A DNA stretch of 61,762 nt, taken from positions 1 to 61,762 of the forward strand of contig NZ_JABEPE010000021.1 of NCBI RefSeq assembly GCF_026788005.1, written 5' to 3'. Origin of the DNA: Alteromonas sp. a30. Lineage in GTDB: Bacteria > Pseudomonadota > Gammaproteobacteria > Enterobacterales > Alteromonadaceae. Shown piece by piece: positions 1 through 12,000 of the stretch. The notes under the pieces are model-generated. The model was not told where the DNA came from. It ran no database searches and worked only from the letters and a program-made list of their open reading frames with translations. The position numbers were made by a program, and so were the translations under genes. How positions within the stretch are numbered: the stretch's first letter is position 1; every line of letters starts with the position of its first letter.

Positions 1-3000
1 AACGCCCCTTCCAGCAACACTTCAAAGTGCTGCGCCATGCGCTCAATGGTGCTGGCATCGAATAAATCGGTGGCGTACACCCAGTTCAATGTTAGCTGAC
101 CTTGCGCGTTGTAGCTGGCGAACAAACTTAAATCGAACTTACTTACCGGGAAGTCCTGATCCACTGGCGTAACACTAAAGTCATCGTCGGTTTGCGCCAT
201 TACAGGGTTGTTATCCACTACGAGAATGATTTGGAATAACGGACTGTGCGACAAGCTACGCTCTGGATTTAACTCTTCCACCAGCAATTCGAATGGCAAA
301 TGTTGATGCGCTAACGCAGACAAACTGCGCTCACGGGTTGCCGCTAAGAAATCGCTAAAGCTTGGGTTGCCAGAAACGTCCGAGCGAAGCACTAAGGTGT
401 TCGCAAAGAAGCCGATCAAACCTTCAATTTCTTTGTGTACGCGATTAGAAATAGAGAAGCCAATCGCCACATCCTCATCACCGCTGTAGCGATGTACCAA
501 GGTTGCCAACAAGGCTTGTAACGACATAAACAAACTTGTGCCGTTGGCTTTGTTAAAGGCATCTAAGGCATTGGTGGTATCTTTACTTAACACGCTACTG
601 TAGCTTGCACCTTTGTAGCTTCGCTGAGCAGGACGCGGGCGATCCAGCGGCAAGTTATGAATTTGCTGCAAGCCTTTTAATTCTTCACGCCAGAATGCTA
701 AGTGTTGCTCAAGAATATCGCCTTGCATCCAATCTTGCTGCCACAAAGCATAATCCGTATAAGTAACCGGCAGTTCTGGGAAGGCAACAGGCTTACCCGC
801 AATAATGGCATCGTAGGCTTGCATTAGCTCATGGAACATCACGTTCAACGACCAACCATCGGAGGCGATATGGTGCTTATTCAGCAACATGACGTGCGAT
901 TGTTCTGCTAGCTTCAGCAAGCTCACACGAAGCATTAAATCTTGCGATAAATCGAACGGTTTTAACGCATCTTCATCGGCGAGCGCCTTCACCATCGTCG
1001 CTTGCTTGTCGACATCCAGACCACTTAAATCGTGGAAATGAATGCTGAAACTGTAGTCTTTCAAGATGAGCTGATACGGTTGCCCGTTGTTTTTGCCATC
1101 TTCTTCGCGGAACACGGTACGCAAGGTGGCGTGACGCTCAATAATGGCCTCAAACGCTTTTTGTAATGCCGCGACCGACACATTACCTTCAAATTTAAAT
1201 GCCGTTGGCAAATTGTAACCGGCACTTTCATTTTCCACTTGGGAAACAATCCACAAACGGCGCTGCGTGAAAGAAAGCGGCAAATACTCAGGCTGAGGTT
1301 GTGGGGTAATGGCTGGCACATTAATCACGCTCGCACTGTTTGAAAGCGAATTACCACCGTCCACTTGCGCTGCAATGGCTTCGATACTTTGCCCAATGAA
1401 AAGTTGCTTCATGCTCAAATTCAAGCCTTGCTCACGGGCGCGAGAAATGACTTGAATCGATAAAATCGAGTTACCGCCAAGTTTAAAGAAGCTGTCTTTA
1501 ATGCCTACTTTTGCAACACCTAACACCTGCGCCATAATCTCACATAGCGCCGTTTGCGTTGGTGTTGTTGGCGCAACATAGGTTTCGCTTGGCATAGCAT
1601 CGGCGTCTGGCTCCGGCAAGGCGCGCTCATCCAGTTTGCCGTTCACCGTTAGCGGCAATGCATCAAGGTGCATGATGGCGCTTGGAACCATGTAATCCGG
1701 GAGTTTTTGCGCTAATGCTGCGCGAATCTCGTCAATCGTGGTTTGCCCTGAGCTAGTTTGCCCAGAGCTAAGCAGCTTGCCGGTGACATAAGCCACCAGC
1801 GATTTGCCGCCAGCAGGTAAGCTACGCGCAATGACCGCTACGTTTTCCACGCCGTTAAGCGCAGCAATGTGACTTTCAATTTCAGCTAATTCCACACGGA
1901 ATCCGCGTACTTTTACTTGCTTATCGGCACGACCTTCAAACAGCAATTCGCCGTTTTCATTCCAACGTACAAGGTCGCCGCTGCGATACATGCGAGCATT
2001 CGCTGAATCCGCAAAAGGATTGGCAACAAATGCCTCGCGGGTTTCTTTATCGCGATTCAGATAGCCACGCGCAAGGCTTTCTCCGGCAATATACATTTCT
2101 CCGATGACGCCTTGCGGTACAAGATTTTGGTTGGCATCCAACACATATACTTGTGTGTTTTTATTGGGCTTACCAATAGGAATGGCGTTTTCATTGGTCG
2201 CAGCATCCACATTCTCGGCTGTCACTTCAAACGCGGTGGCAGTCACCGTGGTTTCGGTTGGGCCATAAGTGTTCATTAGGCGCACCGGACGCTCGGCGTT
2301 TCGGCTGAACCAGCGTGCGGCTTTGCTTTGGCTGATGGCTTCACCACCAACAATCACTAAACGTAAGGATTCCGGCGCGGCGCTGTCTGTTACCATTTGA
2401 TGCCAGAACGCGGTGGGTAAACTCAACACGCTAATGCGGTGTTTGTCGCACAAGCGCCAGAATTGCGTGGCATCTTGTAACCATTCATCACTACGCAACA
2501 CCAAGGTTGCGCCGCTACACAAGGAAGCAAAAATCTCTTCAACGGAAATATCAAAACTCACCGTGGAGAACTGCAACATGCGGTCGCGGGCACTCATGTC
2601 ATAAGTGTGTTGGGCGTTGTAAATGAAGTTCATTAACTGACGCTGTTCTACCTGAACGCCTTTTGGCAAACCCGTTGAGCCCGAGGTATACAACACGTAA
2701 GCAAGGTTATCGCTCGACAACGTTGAACCAAGGTTACTTTGCGACTGCTCAGCAAAAGCAGCCGCGTTTAAGGTGACAACTGTGGTTGAATCAGCTTTCA
2801 CATTGGCGCTGACTTTCTCATGATGTTCAGCATCAACCAACACCAACACTGGCGCGGAATCGCTTAGCATGTGGGCGATACGAGAATCGGGATATGCCGG
2901 GTCGATTGGCACGTAAGCTGCGCCCGCTTTCATAATACCTAAAATCGCAGCAATCATGTGACTGCTGCGCTCAGCGCACAATCCAACACATTGGTTTGGC

Positions 3001-6000
3001 TGAACCCCTTGTGCTAACAGATAATGGGCAACTTGGTTTGCCTGCGCATTAAGTTCTGCATAAGTGACCTCCGTCACTGTATTCGCCACCTCGCCGGATT
3101 CGAACGCTAAGGCTAGTGCATCTGGGTGAGCTCCCACCTGCGCTTCAAAAAGTTGCGCGGCCGTTGTGGTTAAATCCCAATCGGTGTGTGTTGCGTTAAA
3201 GTCATTAAGTAAACGCTGTGTTTCGGCTTCGCCCAACAGGTTCAACTGGCTTAAGTGCGTTGTCGACGTGCTGACAACCATGCGGCTTAGCAAGTTTTCA
3301 AAATAGTCATAGAAGCGCTGTGCATTTAATTGCGTTTGCACTTCAAGCGATACGCTCAGTTCACCGTTCACAAAATCAACCGACGCCGATACCGGATAGT
3401 TGCTGTGTTCTTCTGTCCACACAGCTTCAATACCTTGATCACCTGCATGCGCCATTTGCAATTCCATTGCTTGGCTATCGTTTTGCATTCGACAGTTTAA
3501 AATGGTGTTAAACAATGGCGCAGCACTATTTGAATCACTGCCCGCGGCTATCACACCACGTTTTTTTAATTCGCTTTGAATTAAGGTCAGTGGCGCTAAT
3601 TCGTAATCTAACAAAGCATTTACGGCGTTGTGAGTTTGTTGCAATGCATCGTGCAAGCTCACATTTTCCAGCTTCACGCGCACAGGCAAGGTGTTAATAC
3701 ACAATCCCACCATACGTTCAATGCCGGGCACGCCTTGCATGCGCCCCGATAATACCGAACCAAATACCACATCTTGTGTGCCGCTGGTTGCACCAATTAC
3801 CATGGCCCAAGCAAGGTGAAGTACAGTAGACAAGCTCACACCTTGGGCTTGAGCAAATGCCTCTAATTCTTTGGTTAACGACGCGGGTAACGCTTGTGTT
3901 AAGTGCGTCATGTCGCCGTATTCGCTCATTTCAACACTACAACCAAATGGCGCGGCAATCTCTTCCACATCAGCAAGTTGCTGTGCAAAGTGGGAAACAG
4001 CGGCCGCTTGGTCTAACTGCATGCTTTGCCAAATGAAGTCGCGGTATTGAATGGTCGGCTGGTCGGCTGGGTCAATCGGTGCCATTTCGCCTTTACTTTG
4101 CGCGACTAAATACGCGTCCATTTCCGACTCAATCACGCGTAGCGACACGTTGTCTTCAATGGCGTGATGATGCAGGAACATCACGTACACGGCATGGTTG
4201 CCTTGCGCGTCTTTTTGACGCGCGATGTGCAAGCGAATTAACGGCGCAGAGTCCAAGCAAATAGATGCTTGAATCGGCGTGTATTGCTCAATCATCCACG
4301 CCGCTACGTCGGTGACATTTTCCGGTACGTCGAGTTCAACAATGGGCAAGCTGACTTCGCGCAACACCGCTTGTACTGGCGCAGATACGCCCTGATAAAT
4401 GAACTGCGTGCGCATTGTGTCGTGACGCTTCATCACGTATTCCACACCGCCAATAAAGCGGGTGAATGCGGCTTCGTCTTGGCACTTCAATAAGGATTTG
4501 GTGACGTAAGGGTCGGCTTCAGGCGATGCAATCGCGTGGAACAACATACCTTGTTGCAGTGGCGACAAGGGGTAGATGTCTTGAATATTGGTGCTTCCGC
4601 CTTGTACTTGTTGCTCGATATTACGCAACTCGCTTTGGCTTAAGGACACCATTGGCAGCATGTCTGGAGAAATCTTGAAGCAATTTTCAGGTATCCCCGA
4701 CGCAGGTGTTGGTGCGGCTTCTGCACTGGCTAATTTTTTAGCAAGCTGCGCTAAACTTTGATTTTTGTATAACTCGGTAACAGGCAGGTCGTATCCAGCT
4801 TCAATTAAGGCCGAACGATAGTTGATCATCAACAGGGAATGACCGCCTAAGTTAAAGAAATTGTCGTTGGCACTAATGCTTTGCCAATCCATTTGCAGCA
4901 CCTTGGCCCACTCTTTTGCCAACAGTATTTCTTCGTCGGTTTGTGGCGCAACAAACTCAACCTGATGCGTTAAGCTGGGTGCGGGTAAGGCGTTTTTGTC
5001 GATCTTGCCGTTAGTGGTCAGCGGCCATGACTCAAGGAAGTTCAAGCTCACTGGTAGCATGTAATCTGGCACTTTTTGCGCTAAATCATCGCGCCATTGT
5101 TGTGCTTGCGTTGCTGCGTTGTCGCTCTCGGCTAAAATCGCGTAGGCGACAATATACCCTTGATCAGCATGCCCTTGATCACTTGCATCTTGCTCAGCAG
5201 AAACCGGCGCTTTATACCAAGAAACTAAGGCATCTTTTAAATACGGCAACTGGTTCAAGTGATGTTGAATTTCGCCCAGCTCAATCCTAAAGCCACGCAC
5301 TTTCACCTGATTGTCGTTACGGCCTAAATACACCAACTCGCCATCGTTATTCACCCGCGCTAAATCGCCGGTTTTGTATAACTTGCTATAACCCAGAGCC
5401 AGCATCTCGTTGCTGGCAAACGGGTTATTAATGAAACGCTCTGCGGTTAACGCCGGTTGATTCAAGTAACCTAAAGATAAACCTGCCCCACCCACGTAAA
5501 TTTCGCCTTCCGCGCCTTGAGGCACAGGCTGTAAGGACGCATCCAGCAGGTAAATGGTTTGGTCGCGTAGCGGGCGACCAATGAGCGATTGCCCGAAAGC
5601 GTCTTTTTGCACTGGCTTGTAGGTAACGTGAACCGTGGTTTCGGTAATACCATACATGTTAATTAATGCCGGTTTGTCTTCGGCGTAATGCGCCCACCAA
5701 GGGGTTAGGGTGTCTAGCTCTAGCGCTTCACCACCAAAAATCACATAACGTAAATGGCTCAGCGGCGCGTTTTGTTTCACCGCCATTTGGGTGAAGGCTT
5801 TAAAGGCCGACGGCGTTTGGTTTAATACCGTGACCTTGGTTTGCTCGCACAGAGCCACAAATTGCTCAACGTCGCGCGTCATTTCATGGCTTGGGATCAC
5901 CAACTTGCCACCAAACAACAAGGCGCCCCACAATTCCCACACGCTAAAGTCAAACGCGATGGAGTGGAATAGCGTCCAAACATCGTTTTCGCTGAAGTTA

Positions 6001-9000
6001 AAATCTGGCTGAGTGGCGCTAAATAAACGCAATACGCTGTGATGCGACTGCAATACGCCTTTCGGTTTGCCTGTTGTACCCGAGGTGTAAATTACGTAGG
6101 CCGGTGTGTTTGGCGTTGCAGCAAAATCGCTTTGCCAATTGGCATCGCACGCTTCGCGCTGGGCTTGAATTGCATCGACATTAATGATGTTCAATGCCGC
6201 CACTTGCTGCGCACTTTGTAATTGATTCAAGCAGGCATCTAACTCTGCACTTAAGCTGGTTTCACTTAACAGCACTTGAATGCCGCTGTCTTCGATGATG
6301 TGAGCAACGCGATCTTGCGGTGACTTCGGGTCGATAGGCACATAAGCTGCGCCCACTTTTAAAATGGCCAGAATCGACACGGCCATGTCGAATCCACGCT
6401 GGGCGTACAAGCCCACAAAATGATTGACTTTTACGCCTTGCTGACTTAAATAGTGCGCCAGTTTGTTGGCTTGCTGATTAAGCGTTTGGTAATCCACGCT
6501 GTGCAATGCGCCCGCTTGTTGCATTTCTAACGCGCGACGAGAAGCATGTTGCTGAGCCATTGTTTCAAATTGCTCATGCAAGCTTTGTGCTGCGTATGGC
6601 AAGGCTTCAAACGCTGCTAATGCATTGCTTGATGGCTGCTCGCTCGTAGGCAATTCGTAGCTGGAAATGTGCGCATGTGGGTCGGCAATAATACCTTTTA
6701 ACAAGGCAAGGTAATGCTCGAATAAACGCGCAATGGTAGCTTCGTCGAATAAGTCGGTGTTGTATTCCAACTCGCAAGACATGCCATCGCCTTTTTCGAA
6801 CAAGTTAAAGGTTAAATCGAACTTGGCGGTGCGCTGTTCAAAAGCAAACTCTTCTACTTGTAACGCATCGTCTGCCATTGGGTAAGAGGGCATGTTTTGC
6901 AACACAAACATCACTTGGAAAAACGGCGAGTAGCTGGTGCTGCGTGTAGGTTGAAGCTGCTCAACTAAATAGTCGAAAGGCACATCTTGGTTGGCGTAAG
7001 CATCCATTGCCATACGACGCACGCGCGACAGTAAATCGCTGAAACACGGATTGCCTGAAACGTTGGAGCGCATCACCAAGGTATTCACAAAGAAGCCAAT
7101 AAGGTTTTCAATTTCCGCGCGATTTCGGTTGGCAATGGGTGTGCCTACAGCAATGTCGGTTTGCCCAGAATAACGGTGTAACAACACATTAAAGGCTGCT
7201 AGCAAAGTCATGTACAAGGTCACACCTTCGCGCTGACTTAAGGTGTTCAATGCGTCAACCACATCCTGCGGAATGCTTTGATTCAACACCGCACCACGGT
7301 AGCTTCTTAGCGCCGGACGCGGTTTGTCCGCTGGCACTGGCGACACGGGTTCAAGCCCCGCCAATTGTTTCTTCCAGTAATTCATTTGCGCTTCACGGGT
7401 ATCGCCAGTAAACCACTCACGTTGCCAATGCGCGTAATCCGCATATTGGATAGAAAGCGCCGGTAAATTTGGTTGCGTACCTGCATGTAGTGCAGCATAA
7501 CTTTGCGACAATTCTTGGAAGAACAGCATCATCGACCAACCATCGGTCACGCTATGATGCAAGTTAATCATCAACACATGCTCTTTTTCGCTTAAACGCA
7601 ATAAACGAGCTCGAATTAGCCTGTCTTGGCTTAGGTCAAACGCCAAGGCCGCTTCTGTTGCAATCACTTCGCTAGCAACCTGTTCATCGGTTACGTTTTC
7701 TGCGCTTAATGCCAATGAAAACGGGGCGTCGATGTGTTGAAGCGTTTGCCCTTCCACTTTCACCAAACGCGTACGCAAGGACTCATGGCGCGCAATAATG
7801 TGATCTAACGCCTGATTTAGCAGGACTTCATCCAATTCGCCTTTTAAACGCAAGGCTAAAGGTACGTTGTAATTGGCACTATTACCTTCCAACTCTGCTA
7901 GGAACCATAAGCGTTGTTGTGCATAAGATAAAGGTAAAGGCTGAGTACGGGAAACAGGCTTGATGCTGGCATCATCCGCGCCTTGTGCAAGAGTTGGATT
8001 CATACTAGTTACCGCCGCCGCGAGGCTTCGTAATGTGGGTTGTTCAAAGAGTGTTTGTAATGGCATGTCGATGTCGAACAAGTGGCGAATTTGCGTAACC
8101 ACGCGAGTGGCAAGAAGAGAATGTCCACCAAGGTTGAAAAAGTTATCGTCCAAGCCAACGCTATTGGCACTGAGGCCAAGAACCGACTGCCAGATAGACG
8201 CCAATTGATGCTCCACTTGAGTTTGCGGAGCAAGGTAATCTTTGCGCTCAAAGGCACTGGCATCCGGTGCAGGCAAGGCGCGATAATCCACTTTCCCGTT
8301 AATGGTGAGTGGTAATTCTGGTAAAAATACATACGCCGCTGGCACCATGTAATCCGGTAATGCATGCGCCAAGCTGGCTTTAAGAAAATCCGGGGTAAGA
8401 GAGGTTTCTGAATCCGCATCGGCTGCTGTTGCCGATGCATTTTCAACCACATATGCCACTAATTTGGTGTCTTCATTGCCCGCGTCAGAAGCGCTCTGTG
8501 CTTGTGAGCGGGATAAGGTCACTACGCAAGCTAACACTTCATCTAGTGCAAGCAAGGCGGTTTCAATTTCGCCCAACTCCACACGGAAACCTCGTAATTT
8601 AATTTGGTTATCCATGCGCCCGAAGAACTGCAAGTTACCGTCTGGCAAACGGCGTACTAAGTCGCCTGTGCGGTACATGCGCGCATTGGGATCGCGACTA
8701 AATGGGTTATGAACGAATTTCTCATCTGTGAGTTCTGGCTTGTTTAAGTAGCCTTGGGCGAGGCCATCACCCGCCACGCACAGCTCACCAATTGCACCAA
8801 TTGGCACCAGTTGCAAGCTGGCATCCAGCACATAACATTGCGTGCCTGCTATCGCTTGCCCTAGCGGCAAAGATGCCAACATAGCGCTGGTATCTGAACC
8901 GTCACTCTCGCTGTTATTCGGTTTCGCACCAGCCATCAGCGACAATGGTCGCGGCGCAGAATAACACGCGGTAAAGGTGGTGTTTTCCGTTGGCCCATAA

Positions 9001-12000
9001 CCGTTCATGATCTCAAGGTTGGGCAAGGCATTGTAAAAACGTTCCACAATGGCGGGTTTAACCACATCACCGCCTGCCATTAGCTTGGTTAGGCTTGGCA
9101 TGTCGTTGAACACCAAGCTCCACTGATTGAACAAACCTGCGGTTAACCATAACGTGTTGGCTTGAAACTGATTCACCACCTCGCTGAGTTTTTCAACATC
9201 AAAGTAAGCTTCTGGATACAACACCAAAGTGCCGCCATTGGCCAGCGGCCCCCAAATTTCCAATGTCGCCGCATCGAAAATGAGCGTGGAGGTTTGCAGC
9301 ATAACGGTGCTGCTATTGAATTCATGGAAGTGATTGTCGCGCACCAAACGGGTAATACCGCTATGCGGCACTAGCACGCCTTTTGGCAAGCCAGTAGAGC
9401 CCGAAGTGTAAATCACATAAGCCAAATCGCTAGGTTTCACTTCAATAGCAGGATTGGTTTGCACCTGCGCGCGCATTTGCGCCTGTTCTTCATCCACACA
9501 CAAGCAATTAAGCGCCATATCTTGTGGCAAGGTGGCAACCAAGCTGCTGTGGGTCACTAACAAACGTGGGGCAACATCGCCTAGCAAATAACGTAAACGT
9601 TGTTCTGGTAAGGCGGCATCAAGCGGCACGTAAGCCGCGCCCGCTTTGTTAATAGCAAGAAACGCGCTAATGGTGCTGATATTATCAGGCAAGCTAACGG
9701 CCACTTTGTCGCCCGGCTGAACGCCTTGCGCCATCAAGTAATGCGCTAGTTGGTTGGCTTGGGCATTGAGTGTTTGATACGACACTTGCTGCTCGCGCCA
9801 AATTAAGGCAACCGCATCAGGTGTGCTTTCTGCTTGCGCTTCAAATAGCTGGAAGGCGGTTTTATCGCGCGGATAATCCGAGAGCACGCCCACAGAATAC
9901 GCCAACACTTGTGTGTATTCTTCGGTTTGCATAAGTTCGTAATTTGCGATGCTGTCGCGCGGGTGTGCCACAATCTGCTTCAACAATTGCTCGTAATGAG
10001 CAAACAAGCGCTCGATGGTGTCGGCGTTGAACAAGTCGGTGTTGTATTCCCACTCGCACATTAACCCGGCTGAATCAGGCATTTCGAACAGATTGAGTGT
10101 TAGGTCGTATTTTGCCAAGCTTTGTTGATAGTCAAAACTGGACACTTTCAACGCCTGATTGCCTTGACCATCCTCATTTTGAACACTCTCATTTTGACCA
10201 CCCACTTCGGGGTACAAGGGCATGTTTTGCAGCACAAACATCACTTGGAAGAAGGGTGAATAGCTCATGCTTCTTTCAGGCTGTAACTGCTCAACAAGGT
10301 AATCAAATGGAATGTCTTGATGGCTATAAGCGCTAAGCGCGGTGTCTTTCACCCGGTTGAGCAACTCAACAAAGCTGGGGTTGCCCGACACATCCGTACG
10401 CATCACCAAGGTATTCACAAAAAAGCCGATAAGTTGCTCTAACTCGGCGCGGCTACGATTGGCAATGGGGCTGCCCACAGCAATGTCGGTTTTGCCAGAA
10501 TAACGGTGTAAAAGTGTGTTAAACGCGGTGAGTAGGGTCATGTACAGAGTCGCACCGTGTTGCTGGCTTAACTGCTGCAAATGGCCCACCAATTCTGCTG
10601 ATAGCGGCTTGCGAATGATCGCGCCTTTGTAAGATTTTACCGCCGGACGCGAACGGTCCGTTGGCAAGGCCGATTCCATTTCTAAATCGGCTAATTGGGT
10701 TTTCCAGTAACCCAGTTGTTCGTCGAGATTTTCACCGGACAACCACTGACGCTGCCACTGAGCATAATCGGCGTACTGAATCGTTAATTCTGCTAGCGGC
10801 TCTTGATCTGCCTCGCCTGTCAATTCCCCGTAAAAATGCGCGAATTCCTTGAAGAACACACCCAGCGACCAACCGTCAGACACGCTGTGATGCATCGTTA
10901 TCAGCAACACATGTTGTTGTTCCGCGAGCTTCACCAAGCGACCGCGAATTAAGTGATCGGCGCTTAAATCAAAATCGGCTTGGGATTCCACTAAAGCAAT
11001 ATTTTGTGCCTGCGCTTCGTTTTCCACCGATTCAGCAACAAGGTTTAAGCTGAACGGCGCATCAATCACTTGCAACACTTGTTGCTCGGCCGATTCATCT
11101 TGAGCAACTAAACGCGTTCGCAACACTTCGTGGCGGGCAATAATGGCGTCGATGCTGGCATTTAACGCTTTCACATCCAACGCGCCATCTAAACGTAGCG
11201 CCAGCGGAATGTTGTAGTTAGCACTGCTTTGTTCAAGCTCGGCTAAGAACCACAAACGTTGCTGTGCATAGGAAAGCGGCAAATCGGCATTGCGATCCAC
11301 AGCAACCAACGGAATCGACAAACTCGGGTTCAGGTTTTCAATGACATCGGCTAAATCTTGCAGCGTGGGATGCGCAAAAAACGCTTTTAACGGCATTTCC
11401 ACATCAAGCATCTTACGCACTTGGCTCACCACACTGGTTGCCAATAACGAGTGCCCGCCCAAGTCGAAGAAGTTGTCGTCGCGACCCACCGCCTCAATGT
11501 TTAAGATGTCTTGCCAAATTTGCGCCAGTTGACGCTCAACATCGCCTTGCGGAGCCACGTAGGCTTTGCGACTAAAGTCATCGGCATCCGGCATCGGCAA
11601 GGCGCGTTGGTCTAACTTGCCATTAGGTGTAAGCGGTAACGCCTGCATCATCACAAACGCGGAAGGCACCATGTAATCCGGTAAAAGCTGCCCAAGCTGT
11701 TGTTTTAAATATTCCGGCGCTATTAGCGCTTCGCTGGCGCTTTGGCTGTCTGGCACGACATACGCCACTAAGCGTTTTTCGTTGTGCTCATCGGTTTTAA
11801 TCACCACCGCACACCCTGCCACGCCAGTTTGTGCCATTAGCTGAGTTTCAATTTCACCCAATTCAACGCGGAAACCTCTTAACTTCACTTGGTTGTCCAT
11901 GCGTCCGATAAAGTCCAAATTACCGTCAGCTAAACGGCGCACTAAATCGCCAGTACGATACAGCTTAGAAGCAGCATCTTGGCTAAACGGATTGGCGATA

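Noticed and set aside
3350-4600. C4 as a dual condensation/epimerisation domain
   Set aside because: The differences from C2 and C3 do not include the extended second His motif expected of dual domains, so D-configuration cannot be claimed.
8009-8452. Minus-strand open frame of 147 codons inside the NRPS
   Set aside because: It is in a different frame from the NRPS, whose A2-PCP2-C3 sequence is continuous there with conserved motifs.
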